Positions 32,131 through 43,659 of a stretch of DNA of 64,000 nt are shown here, piece after piece. Position 1 is the stretch's first letter. Each line of letters begins with the position of its first letter. The notes under the pieces were generated by a model. The model did no database searches. It was not told the origin of the DNA and saw only the letters and a list, made by a program, of their open reading frames with translations. This DNA is from Ehretia macrophylla (taxonomy: Eukaryota > Streptophyta > Magnoliopsida > Boraginales > Ehretiaceae). The DNA lies in the NCBI GenBank assembly GCA_037974665.1, contig CM075765.1, forward strand, positions 12,457,501 to 12,521,500. The letters run 5' to 3'. Both the position numbers and the translations under genes were made by a program.

Positions 32131-35100
32131 CCCGGGGCCAAAGCCCAGAACGACCGAGGCAAACAGCCACAACAGCTGAACCCGAACCCCCGGTTCACTA
32201 TGTTCACTCCCCTTAACACCTCGAGGGAGCAGATTTTGATTGAGATCCAGCACCAGAACCACCTGCCTCCAGCTCCGAGAATGAATGGCCGACCTGATAA
32301 GCGCAATAAGACCAAATATTGCCGCTACCACATGGACTATGGCTATACCACCGAAGAGTGTAAAGACTTGAAGCAGGAGATCGAGGCACTGATAGCCCGA
32401 GGCCACCTCCGGAGGTATGTAGATCAACAGCCGACCCGGAATCCGGAACAAAGGGATAGGGAGAGGAGTCCGCCCAGGCGCCAGGCTGGGGGCGGACGTT
32501 TGGCCATGATTGAAACCATTGCGGGAGGATTAGCGTTAGGAGGCGAGACCTCAGCAGGCAAAAAAGGTTATGTTCGTGCAGGGAGGGAATATGGACCAGT
32601 GAGGGGACCGGCCCCGGAGATGCAAGAGCTCACCTTCTCTTCAGAAGACTTGGAGGGGGTTATATTGCCTCACGACGAACCCCTGGTGATCAGCGCAGAG
32701 ATAGCCAACTTCACCGTCAAAAGGCTGATGGTGGACACCGGGAGCTCGGCAAAAGTCTTATTCCTCAGCGCTTTTGAGCAGATGGGGTTGGACAGGAGCC
32801 GACTCAGGCCATTGCGTGGTACTCTAGCAGGTTTCACCGGGCAGTCCCACCGAGCCGAAGGAGTCATCAACCTCCCGCTGAAGTTGGAGGATGGGGATAA
32901 GTGGGTGTCGATGCAGGCCAACTTCATCGTAATGAATTGTAACTCTACCTACAACGGGATCTTAGGTCGGGTGGCGCTTAATCATTTCAGGGCCGTCCCC
33001 TCAACGTACCACCAGGCCCTGAAGTTCCCGACCCCGTCTGGGGTAGCCACCATTCGCGGAGCCCAGCTCTCAGCTCGGGAGTGTTATGAAAACTCACTCC
33101 GACCCAAGTATCAAATTGGCTGGGGACCGGATCTGCCCGAAGAAAAGAGAGACGCTAAGAGAGGAAGCCCGGCTGAGGACCTTCAGGAGGTGGAGCTCTC
33201 CGATGAAACAAAGAGAGCAAAGATTGGGAGTGAACTATCTGCCAACCTCAAGAAAGGTATAAGCCAATTTCTTTTAAAGAATGAGCATGTATTTGCCTGG
33301 TCTGCTTCTGACATGACAGGAATTGACCCGAATGTGATTGAGCATCACCTGAATGCCGACCCAAATCACTATCCAGTAAAACAAAAGCGCCGGCACTTTC
33401 ATTATGATAAGCAACAAATCATAGCAGAAGAAGTGGACAAGTTGGTGGACGCCGGCCACATAAAGGAAATGCAGTACCCAACCTGGCTGTCCAATGTGGT
33501 GTTGGTGACGAAGTCCTCGGGTGGATGGAGACTATGTATTGATTTCACCGACCTCAACAAAGCTTGCCCCAAGGACTGCTTCCCCCTACCACGGATTGAC
33601 CAAATGGTGGACGCCACCTCCGGGTTCGAGCTGCTCTCCTTCATGGATGCCTTCAAAGGTTATAATCAAATCAAGATGGCTCCCGGGGACAAGGAGAAGA
33701 CCGCCTTCACCACCGATAAAGGACTCTACTACTATGAGGTCATGCCCTTTGGCCTCAAGAATGCTGCAGCCACATACACTCGGATGGTGAACAAGGTCTT
33801 CAAGAACCAGATTGGCCGGAATATGGAAATCTATGTAGATGACATGTTGGTCAAGAGCAGGAGGGCGGAAGACCATGTAACCGACCTGGCTGAGGCCTTC
33901 GCCGTAATGGAGCACTTTGGGATAAAATTGAACTCGAAAAAGTGCGCATTCGGCGTCAAGGCAGGCAAGTTCCTAGGCTTCATGGTCACAGCCCGCGGAA
34001 TAGAGGCCAACCCGGAGAAAGTCCAGGCGATACTAGACCTGGCGCCCCCAACCTGCGTGAAGGACGTCCAGGTGTTGGCAGGCAAAGTCGCAGCACTAAG
34101 CAGATTCATGTCCAGGTCGGCTGACAAGTGCGCTCCCCTATTCAAAATATTAAGGAACCCTAAGAACTTTGAATGGACTGAGGAATGCCAAAACGCCTTC
34201 CAAGAGCTGAAAAGGTATATAGCCTCGCCACCTCTGTTATCCCGACCTGAGGTGGGGGAGGAGCTAGTAGTATACTTGGCATGCTCGGGAACAGCAGTGG
34301 CGGCGGCGCTAGTCCGAGAAGAAGGTAAGGAACAGAAGCCGGTCTACTATGTTAGTAAAACCTTGCAGGGAGCCGAGGCGAGATACTCCTCCTTGGAAAA
34401 ACTCGCCCTCGCGCTCATCACGGCGGCTAGAAAGTTGAAGCCATACTTCGATGCTCATCCGATTAAAGTCATGACTGATGCTCCGCTCAAATCCATCATG
34501 CACAAGCCAGAGGCATCGGGCAGGCTACTGAAATGGGCTATTGAGCTGAGTCAATTCGACATCACCTACCAGCCCAGGACAGCCATCAAAGCCCAAGCCA
34601 TTGCTGACTTTGTCGTAGAATGCACTGGCCGAGGAGAGTATGACCCGGAGGACGTGTGGAAGGTTCATGTGGATGGGGCCTCAGGGAAGTCTGGGAGCGG
34701 AGCTGGAGTGGTCATCCTCGACCCAAACCGGCATGAGCACCAGTACTCCCTCAAGTTCACCTTCTCGGCGTCCAACAATGAAGCAGAATATGAAGCGGTG
34801 ATTGCAGGGCTAAAAATTGCTGCTCAGCTCGGGGCACAGACAATAGACCTAAGCACCGACTCTCAGTTGGTTTCTAGTCAGATATCAGGGGAGTTCGAAG
34901 CCAAGGACAGTGCTATGATAGCCTACCTCAACAGAGTCAAGGATTTGACTTCAACACTCAGAAGGTTCACGATACAGCAGATTCCCAAGGAAGAGAATAT
35001 GAAGGCTGACGCCCTATCCAGGCTGGCCTTGGGCGAAAGCCGACCTGCCCTTGTCCACGTGGAAGAAGTATCTGAACCTAGTATCCAGTTGGGGGTACAA

Positions 35101-36360
35101 GCTGTAGCCGAGCTCAACTTAAATCCAGATTGGACCAAACCAATTATGGACTACTTGGAAGGGGGTACGACCCCAGAGGATGAAAAAGTTAGTCGGAAAC
35201 TCGTGAAGCAGGCCTCAAGGTTTGTCATAATCGCCGGACAGCTTTACAAAAGGGCTTACACCTGGCCTCTTTTGAAATGTGTTGGACCCGAAGAAGGAAA
35301 CTATGTACTCCGGGAGATTCATGAAGGGGTGTGCGGAAACCACTTGGGGGGTAAAGCTCTGGCTCGGAAGGCGTTAAGGCACGGCTATTTTTGGCCAACC
35401 TTAGAGCAAGATGCCAAAGAGTATGTAAAAAAGTACGACACCTGCCAGAGGTTCGCCAACGTGCAGCGGAAGCCTGCTGTGGACCTCACAGTGATGGTAA
35501 GCCCTTGGCCATTCTATCAGTGGGGTCTAGACATCATCGGCCCCTTGCCAACTAGTGTCGGCCAAAAGAAACACGCTTTCGTGGCCGTAGACTACTTCAC
35601 TAAGTGGCCCGAGACTGAAGGTGTTGCCAGAATAACAGAAAAGGTAGCTTGGGATTTCGTATGAAAAAACATCATTTGCCGATTTGGGGTACCAAAGGTC
35701 ATCGTCACCGACCACGGCAAGCAATTCGACAGTGCATACTTTCGAGGCAAATGTGCTGAGATTGGGATCGACCTCAGATTCTCATTTGTTGCTCACCCTC
35801 AAAGTAATGGCCAAGTTGAAAGGACTAACCAAATCATTTTACAGGGTCTGAAAACCAAGCTGGAGGAAGCAGAGGGCCAATGGGCATCAGTTCTCCCAGA
35901 AGTGATGTGGGCTCAGCGGACCAATATCAGCTCGGCGACGGGAGAATCGCCCTTCGAACTGACCTTCGGCACTCAAGCGGTGCTGCCAGTGGAGATCGGA
36001 TCTCCAACCAGTAGAACCCTCCACCATGACCCAGAAATAAACGGAGCACGAATCCGTGAAGAGCTCGACCTCGCCGAAGAGCTCCGAGCTAAAGCCCAAA
36101 TCAGAATGCTGGCCAGCAAAGCTGCAATGAAAAGAGCCTTTTCCAAACAGGTCAAGCCTAAGCCTATTAAGGTCGGCGACCTCATACTCAGGAAGGCCAT
36201 CTTTTTGCCGCGCTCCATTAACAAGCTTTCCCCGACCTGGGAGGGACCCTACGAAGTCATGAAAGAAGTCCGGCCCGGGACCTTCTACCTTCGAGACAAG
36301 AACGAAAAACTGTTAAAAAATGCATGGCATTCAGAACATTTGAAGCGGTATTTTGTCTAA
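32131..36360 (+). pseudogene. pol: Pol of Tat element: PR, RT, RNase H, second RNase H, INT, with one nonsense codon
   Basis: Same frame as gag, and open from 32200 to a TGA at 35662-35664. It then stays open to 36360. Domains in order are aspartic protease (VDTGSSAKVLF, ~32731), reverse transcriptase (YVDDM at 33832-33843), Gypsy RNase H (~34260-34620) and a second, archaeal-type RNase H (starts VHVDGASGKSGSG, with EAEYEAVIAGL and ADALSRLA). Integrase follows with a His/Cys zinc finger and a D,D,E core (GLDIIGP, VTDHGKQFD, NGQVERTN). The double RNase H is diagnostic for the Tat lineage. Lesions: the TGA stands where the family has Trp, and the first zinc-finger Cys is Tyr (TAC at 35434). Both fit G-to-A change. 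The product would lose most of the integrase core. Confidence 0.92.
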
Positions 36361-36362
36361 AA

Positions 36363-36470
36363 ACGGCCCCGAGCCGGAATATTCTGTCCACGGCCCCGAG
36401 CCGTAATATTTTGTAAACAGCCCCGAGCCAAAGTATCTTGCAAAGGCCCCAGGCCAAAACATTACTTGCA
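36363..36470. repeat. Tandem repeats behind Tat pol
   Basis: Four imperfect units of about 25-30 bp built on GGCCCCGAGCCG(G/T)AATATT follow the pol stop codon. Their function is unknown. Confidence 0.7.
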
Positions 36471-37107
36471 CGAATTCAATACAATGCGATTTTGTAAACT
36501 AATGCAATTCCCGACTTGGGAATAAGTACACAAACCAGCGCAATACCCGACCCGGGCGTAAATGCTGCAACTGTGAAATGACTCGAACTCGGATTAATGC
36601 GGTGGCCATGCTTAATCACGAGCAAACGACAAAGTAAGCTAGCTCGGACTAAGTTCCAGCTCGGGCATAATTGATAACAATTTGATTAGTTTTGCCAGTT
36701 CGGATTAAGTTCCAACTCGGTGCATTCCGGCCTCAGGTTGGTATATTAGCTTGGGTCTAAACTCGAGCTCAATACTTGTCAACATTAGTTTGACCAATTC
36801 TATAACGGACTGACGAGTTCGAATTGGTAACCATTATGAGTTGCCCTTATTATACCAGCTCGGATTAGGATGATTAAATCATTAGTCGCATCCAGCTCGG
36901 GTTATTACGCCTAAGTTTGTATGGTCCATTAAAATTGGTCCGACCCCACTAACTTAAGGAAAATTTGCGAAGAGAAAAGTACACGTGTACGAACTCAATC
37001 AAAACGCAAATAAAGCCAAAACAAATATTTCATTAAACTGGAAAGTGATTACAAAGGCCCAGCTCGGGCAAAATTACAATAGCCCTACTAGGGAAACATT
37101 GCTAAAT
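36471..37107. other. Non-coding spacer between pol and the antisense gene
   Basis: No ORF on either strand that I can support. The words AGCTCGG and CCGAACTCGG recur many times. It should hold the 3' ends of two convergent transcripts, the pol mRNA and the antisense gene. Confidence 0.5.
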
Positions 37108-39447
37108 CTATTTTGGCGCGGCAGCGGAGGTGGTGGCCTCAGCTTCATCCCCAACCTGGTCCAGGCCCTTCTGGACAAACTCAGTAACCTCCTTGGCCTG
37201 GGATATCAGGTCGGACGGAAGCTCGGGGATTTCCCAGAATTCTGGCGGCGGGACCTCCAAGATCTCGATGTAGTCGTTCTTGGAGGTTGGGAAGAAAGTC
37301 TTCGCTCTCTCCCGAGCCGCAACTTGACCTCGGAAGTAGAACTCCATTTTCGCGTACTTCGCCATGGCCCCGCCTTCTGTGGCCAACCAGTCCACCGCCG
37401 CGTCACTGGACTTGAAGGCCTCCACTACCTTCTCCCCCTGGACGGCGACCCGCTCCACCAGTTCCTTAAACTTAGCCTCTGCCTCCCGCTTCTCTCGCTT
37501 GTAGCGATCGACATCCTTGGCCACGGCTTCGCGTCGGTCCTTCTCTAGGTCCAGCTCGTTCCTTAAGCACTCGACCTCCGCCGTATCAGCCCTCTGCCTC
37601 TGAGCGGCCTCATCTCTCACTGTTTCAAGCTCGGCTCGGGCATCCACATACCGTTGCTCGAGCTCAACGCAGTAAGTTTGGGCCCTGATTAAGAAGCTCG
37701 GGGCAGAGAGGATGTGGGACTCGGCCTGTTCAGCAGAAGGTAAAGCAATTAGCCGAGCTAAGAATGCGACCTTAACATAAGATGGTTAAGGACTTACCGT
37801 AACTATGGCCGTCCTCAAGTCCAGCGAGAGTTGCTCAGCGGGGATCGTCGCCAGCTTGGGGTCGCGATCCACCTTGGACGCCTCCATGAAGTGCTGGTCG
37901 GGAGGGCTCACCTCCGTGGCCTTGCCCTTCCCAGAGTGCTCGGGCCGAGGTCGCTTTCTGCTCTCGGGTCGGGAGGAAGAGCTCTCCGGGATCGCTAGGC
38001 CCGACCCCGATTTCTTCGGCAAATGGGACCCCGAAGCCCCTTTTGAAGAGACCTCGGGACCGACCTCACGCCCTTGGCCGCTGGGGTGCTGCCTATGGCC
38101 TTGTCCAGTGCCGCCCGGTCCTGACCGAGCAGAAGCATCGCCACTGACTTCACCCTTCCTCCGCACCTGGGCGTACGCAAGCTTCCTCATATCCGCCATA
38201 TCTGCAAAAAGCATAGCAAAGGGGTTAAAAGTGAGTCGAAGACCCAACTAAAAAAGCGAAGCTAATAAACGGGACGGGAGGTCGGACGCCAATCCTGCAA
38301 ACTGACCCTCTTCCGAGCCAGTCCCGTCATCTCCTTCCGGGTCGGGAATCAGGTGGGGATGATCCCTCGAGAGGTCGGGCTCCCGACCAAACAACTTGGA
38401 ATCCCAGATTCGCTCCCATTTCAGCACGCTGTCAATATCTATCAGCATCCCGGGCGCGGGCTTGAGCACTGCAACTTCTCTAAGCTCCTCCTTTGAGAGT
38501 TTAGGGTCATCGTTGACGGTTTTCCTCAGGCTCGGGAGCCAGTCCAGCCTATATCCAGGATTCACAGACGACTCCACCCAATAGTAATCATTATGCCAGC
38601 CCTTGTTAGAGGAGTGCCACTTGGTGAATACGGAGTGGCCGACCCGAGCTGCGAAGTGGAACCACCCTGGCTGCTTCGGGTTGGGCTTACACACGAAGAA
38701 ATGCCTGAATCGGCGCAAGGTTGGCTCCACTCCCTTCTCCAAACAGAACACGTAGAAAGCCACCATTATGGCCCAACCATTCGGTGACATCTGACCCGGG
38801 CTGAGCTCGAAATGGTTCAGGATTCCAACGATGAAGCCAGGGAGGGGCAGCTGGATGACGTCGAAGGCCAGATCGTAAATGGTGTAGTGGTTGGCTGGGG
38901 GGTAACACGCCAATTCTTGCCGACCTGGAACCTTCAACTTGTGATGTCGGTCAACTGACCAGTTTCTCAGCCTTGCGTTCGCCATCTGCACTGTAGAATG
39001 GCACTCACGCTTGCAGCTGGCAAACAACTGCTCGATCCTCTTCCCTCGAATTGAAGAAGCGCTGGCTGAAGCCGAGCTCCGAGGTCGAACAGCACTGACT
39101 GGGACAGCCTCGATCGGCTCGGTGGCAAACACCCCGGCTAAGAACTCTTGTGGTATCTCGATGCCCTCCAGTCGATTCAGCGGCTCCTCATCCTCCCCGA
39201 CATCGAATTCTCCCAGGTCGGCCAAAGGGTCCTCTTCTGCCTCCTCTCGCACCAGTCTGACCCCAATAACTTGGCAGTCGTCGTCGCTCTCCTCGCGGTT
39301 AGATTTTCGAGCCGGCCCTGAAGACGAGCTGGTGCTCTCTCAGCCGCGGATCCTATTCGAGGTGGATGCCGAGCTCGGCGGACTTTCATCTCCACCATAA
39401 GACCTTACTTCCATTGCCTGAGAATCTTCTGATTCCGACCTCCTCAT
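37108..39447 (-). CDS. Antisense three-exon gene of the Tat element (gypsy-type aORF, Transposase_28-like)
   Basis: Exons inferred on the minus strand are 39447-38307, 38201-37798 and 37725-37108. The introns of 105 and 72 bp have GT...AG ends (donors GTCAGT and GTAAGT; acceptors TTTTTGCAG and GCTGAACAG). The joined length is 2163 bp, a multiple of three, and both junctions keep frame. Exon 1 carries the 'putative gypsy type transposon' (Pfam Transposase_28) domain with LPLPGFIVGILNHFELSPGQ and FRHFFVCKPN. Exon 2 is basic and low-complexity. Exon 3 is a long Glu/Lys/Arg coiled coil. One TGA at codon 36 (39342-39340), in a CGA context, interrupts it. Extra ORFs of this kind are known from Tat elements; their role is unknown. 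Exon borders are my inference. Confidence 0.82.
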
Positions 39448-39665
39448 CCTGTCTATAGCAAATACAAATGTACAGGAATGACTAAAGGGAGTCGGGACGT
39501 ACCTAATGCTCTTAACTGCGGAGTGTGGCCGACTAATCTGGTCCGAGCTGAAGAATCCTGAGAATATTCTTTCCGAGCTAGTTGCGTCCGACCACTCTTG
39601 CGTCCGACCTGAATTCCTTGAGAAATAGAAAGTGAAGTATGCAGTGAATCTCGGAGGAGGTGGCC

Positions 39666-39676
39666 CTATTTATAGG
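39666..39676 (-). promoter_or_regulatory. TATA box for the antisense gene
   Basis: The minus strand reads CCTATAAATAG about 220 bp before the proposed ATG at 39447. A start site about 30 bp downstream would give a leader of about 190 nt. A possible 54-bp leader intron (39502-39449, GTACGT...ACAG) is visible but short for a plant intron. Confidence 0.6.
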
Positions 39677-39857
39677 CGCCCGTGAAATTCGCCTCGGGAA
39701 GGCCAAACGTCGCGTCTCGTCAGAACCGCCAGGTGACGTTGCAGCCATCCGTTGGGCATGCACCGCTGACGTGGCCATCCCTACTCTATCGGGGTCGGGC
39801 ACCTACAGCTCAGGATTAACTCCTATCTCTAGATCTCGCCCACTCGATCTCGACTCG

Positions 39858-39877
39858 GGGGTGGGGGGGAGGGGAAT
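39858..39877 (+). promoter_or_regulatory. Polypurine tract of Tat element
   Basis: An uninterrupted G-rich purine run, broken only by one T, ends at the 3' LTR boundary (GGGGGGAGGGGAAT then TGACGAG). It would prime plus-strand DNA. Confidence 0.85.
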
Positions 39878-40346
39878 TGACGAGGGGTTCCCGAGCTGAG
39901 CTAAATGAGCCGACCTTCTGAGCAGAGATGGGCTAATCCGTGCTTCATCAGCAGCTCGTTCAGCTCAATGTCCAACCTAGATGACTGGCCCGACCCCGTT
40001 AACCCCGACCTCAGTTCCAGCTGTTCCGATGGGACATAAAGCACTGATGGGACATAAAGCTGCATCGCATTAAATGCTGTCAGACCCAAACTTAGTATAA
40101 ATAGAGCTCAACCCTCCTCATTTGGGGGATCTCGTTATTAATTGCTCTCAACTACTTTACCAGCTCGGACATACTAATCGTTCGCACGCCTGAGGGGAAA
40201 ATCCGGGTCGTCACCCCGCCTTTTCCTTGCTTTCCTTGTGCAGGACCTACAGCCGACCAAGAAAGTCTAGCTCGGACTCAGACCAGAGAAGTCCAGCTCG
40301 GCCAAAGCAGCTCCCGAATTCAACTGTGAGACCTTCAACCTCGACA
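39878..40346 (+). repeat. 3' LTR of Tat element
   Basis: Same length as the 5' LTR (469 bp) with about nine substitutions, mostly transitions; TATA box at 40096-40103. Confidence 0.95.
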
Positions 40347-40956
40347 GCTTCTAATATCTGACAGGATTTATATATCCTTATGCTGCTCCATGTAGATCTC
40401 CATAAATTTACAATTAGAATTAGAGAGGATTGAAAATTTTCATAATCCTTTTTATGTTTTATTAGTGGGGCCTCGACGAATTTTTAGTGCTCTATCCCCC
40501 CCAGGAGGCAAGATGATCGGGAATGACGGTGTGATGGACCTTTTATTCGTTAATTTTGGAGGGTGTACGTGCGTGTATGAGAGAATGTCTATAGATACTT
40601 GTATGTGCTAAGGCATTCAATGCTGACTGGCTTATTGGTTCATCAGGGTCGAGTCAATAGTGTATTCGCGTTCTTTCAATCTGATGGACTCTTCGATAAT
40701 CGTTCAATCAATATGTAAGTGTCATGTGTTCTTAAGGTAGTCATCAGTTTGTGATAGTTTATTGGTCATCGAGCATCAAGCATCAAGCTCGATGTACTTG
40801 TATTTTACGTGACCTTTAACCTAGTGTTTACGTCAACCATCACTGCCGTTTGCTTTCCACTTGCCATCTTGCTTGTGGGCCTTCTTGTTGGGACTCCCTA
40901 GGGTTTAGGTTTGGTACTTCCTTGTTTATTGCCATTGACGGACACCTTTACTCCTT

Positions 40957-41196
40957 GTGTCATTGTCTCACTTTATCTTTTGTTCTAGTGATTTGAAAGT
41001 GACTCGTGACTTCAAGGCCATAGCTGTTCATTTAACTCGAGGAGATTGGCCCTTGCCCACTTTTTTCTTAAGGATATTGTATCGGAATTTATTCTTAACT
41101 ATCCATAAGGGTCTTAATTCTTCCCTTTGGCGACCTCTTTTGGTTTATCCCCATGATCTACCAAGGATCAACCACATACTTCAATATGTGGCTTGA
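40957..41196 (+). pseudogene. Possible plant-mobile-domain-like fragment, right copy
   Basis: Counterpart of 1090-1333. It keeps the T lost in the left copy, so the frame reads on through SLWRPLLVYPHDLPRINHI, closer to what a PMD C-terminal part would look like. No promoter or full domain is seen. Weak call, made from memory of the family. Confidence 0.3.
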
Positions 41197-41913
41197 TGGT
41201 AGACGGTTACTTTGGATGCATTAATTCCCTTAATTGAATAATCTTGTGACTTTAAAGACATGAGACTACCTTCTGTTTTTCTAGGATATAATTTCGAGGC
41301 ACAAATGGGCTTCTACTTTAGCTAACAATATGTGGAATAATAGTATGGTGTAAATACGAACTTAAAGTAAATGGAATTTTTACTATCTTTTTTGTATTTA
41401 CTTTCATGTGTGTGTCAGTGAAGTTTAAGTTTCACCAAAAAAACAAAAAGTGAAGTTTAAGAAAGTCTATTATCTAAAAATGACCATATATTACGTCAGT
41501 TCTGGTAACCATTTATAATCTGGTCTTTTATTGAATATTAGAAGCAATAAGAGAATATTGGAGTTGTGCATTGAAAGCAGATACAAAAGAGGGTGTCTAA
41601 TAGACACAAATACAAAAAAAGACGTGTAATTTGTCAGTGAGTAAAATTCCTGCAATACTAATATTGTTTTCTTTTAAACTGAATTACGTGCCGGAAACAG
41701 GGGCAGACCAAGATAGGGTGTGTAATTATACAATGAGAGAGGTCATGATATGCCACTCATACAACAAAAATGTCTAATATAATGATTTTTTGTTAAAAAA
41801 AAAAAACTATTTTTTTTTCCAAGTTGAGGGTAGCACACCCTTAACTTAACATAGGTCCGCAACTGCCTGGAAGCCTTGAGACTTGCACGTGTTATTATAA
41901 GGCTAAACTCATG

Positions 41914-41960
<47 letters not shown>

Positions 41961-42872
41961 ATCCCTTCCTACCCTAGTGCTGACATGGGAGATTGGCATG
42001 AATGTTATGTTGTTGACTTGGTTTGAGAACTTGGCATGAATATTACCTTATATTTGTACAAGGAAAATTTTTGCTTGGGTTCACAGTCTAGCACTGAGGC
42101 ATGCTTCTTGCTAGCAATCCCAATTAAACCACATGATTCAAAAGTGATTGTGACATCCACTATTTGAGATCCTTCTGCTATTGAGTTATTTTTATTTTTT
42201 AATTTTACCATCCATTTTGAGTTGTTTAAAGCGTAGATTTACGACTTCTAGATACAAACTTAGCTAATCTCTTCATTGGAGTAATTTGAATCGTATTTTT
42301 TGTTTTGCCTTATTTTGAAATCTTAAAAAAAAAAATTTCGAACTCCAGTCATCGTACCATTATTTTCCTGATCTTGCAATAGTCATTAGTTGCCCTTAAA
42401 ATTTAATTATGGCACACCCATTGATTAGTTTTTCTTGATCAAGCAATAATTTTACCTCATCGTAAAATTGTATCATGCATGTTCATAATTGTAGTCCTTT
42501 ATTAAGATTAATTCCTCTTGTGGTAAATTTTCATTACATCTATTTGAATTGGTAATACTTTTGTAACTTATTATTATTTCTGAAGTTGCGTATGTGAAAA
42601 CGAAGTGAAATGTTTATAGAATTTGATGCTTTGAAATTTTGTACAAATTTAGTGACCAATGACGCAATTTACCCCTTTTTCTTTTCTAATGTTTCATTTT
42701 CTCGTATTTTGGATGGGTAAGTTTGAGTAGAACCAAAAGCCCAAATTTTTGTCATAGCAAGCTCAATAGTTCAATTTGTATAATTTGGGAGATTGTCTGA
42801 GGTCTCTCAATCCATGTGAGCTTGTTTGTTGTATGTTAGGGATAGTTTTAGGCAGTCTGCTTGCCGAGGAGG
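41197..42872. other. Non-coding, right duplication copy
   Basis: Matches left 1334-3435, with one minisatellite unit (long TA run at 41915-41955) instead of three and a deletion near 42613 equal to left 2862-3180. Confidence 0.6.
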
Positions 42873-43315
42873 CAATGCTCACAATTCATACGTTTATTGG
42901 GGGGAATAGGTCCCAAGTAACCTCGAGAAAATAAAGTGTTTAAGCGAATAGAAGAAATGTGGCCAAGGCGATGACGGCAAAGAGAAAAAGCACTGGCAGC
43001 AACATGCGGTGTTATATAACCTTGATGACAGAGTTGGCTAATAGAGACAAGATTCATGGATAAGTCTGCCACAAGCTAAACATTGGGTAAGGTGATGGAG
43101 GTAGTATGAATGGAACCTGTATGGGTGACACTAAGAGGTGTATTGTTGGCAGTATAGATAGAAAAACTAGAAGAGAGAGGAGAGGAGTGGGATTAAGAGT
43201 TAGGACTAAAAGTCATATGATGAGACGCTCCAGAGTCTAAATACCATAGAAAGTTACAAGGCATACCAGAAGGGGTAGTAGCAGAAGCTGCAAGATGTGG
43301 ATTACCCGGAGTAAT
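42873..43315 (-). pseudogene. Copia fragment: protease and GAG-pre-integrase, minus strand
   Basis: The minus strand encodes a Copia protease motif (WYLDSGASHHMTFSPNS) and, about 300 bp on, a GAG-pre-integrase segment (MNLVSISQLCHQG, HRLGHIS, NCEHCLLGKQTA). Stops lie between. Its upstream part continues after the Ale-like insertion at 55615-55668. It was the target of the Ale-like Copia. Confidence 0.8.
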
Positions 43316-43540
43316 TGATAGAAAGCAATTCTCATGTGATTAAAATAGTTAAGTTGACTTTTGTATCATACCAACATTACAGGCTTGATTGTAGAGCATT
43401 GCATTTACTGTTTTGAATATCAATAACTTAGGCTTGATTATAGGATTGTAATATGCCTTATGTTCCCTTGTAAATTTCTATATATATGAATCAGTACATG
43501 AATCACAAGTGTGGTTCAATTTTAGCCTCAATATCTTTCA
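43316..43540 (+). repeat. 5' LTR of Ale-like Copia
   Basis: 225 bp, TG...CA, with a TATATATA promoter-like run near 43483. Only a few substitutions relative to 55390-55614. Confidence 0.93.
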
Positions 43541-43555
43541 TGGTATCAAGAGCCA
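43541..43555 (+). promoter_or_regulatory. Primer-binding site of Ale-like Copia
   Basis: TGGTATCAAGAGCC directly abuts the LTR; it is an initiator tRNA-Met site with one inserted base relative to TGGTATCAGAGC. Confidence 0.85.
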
Positions 43556-43659
43556 CTATTGGCTTTAATTAGCGATACAGATCCTCAACCTCTGTTTTTT
43601 TTTTCCTCCTCCCTACCTAGCTTAACCTGCTTCTGCTTCTATATTAAGCTTCTGTTCTC

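Larger units (their letters stand above)
30535..40346 (+). mobile_element. Tat-lineage Ty3/Gypsy element, TSD GCTTC
   Basis: Complete 9.8-kb element with 469-bp LTRs and perfect GCTTC duplications (30530-30534, 40347-40351). The left duplication copy shows the empty site near position 458-465. It carries gag-pol with dual RNase H and integrase on the plus strand and a spliced gene on the minus strand between pol and the 3' LTR. It is more GC-rich than the surroundings. The LTRs differ at about nine of 469 sites and have no indel, so the insertion is fairly young. Confidence 0.96.
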
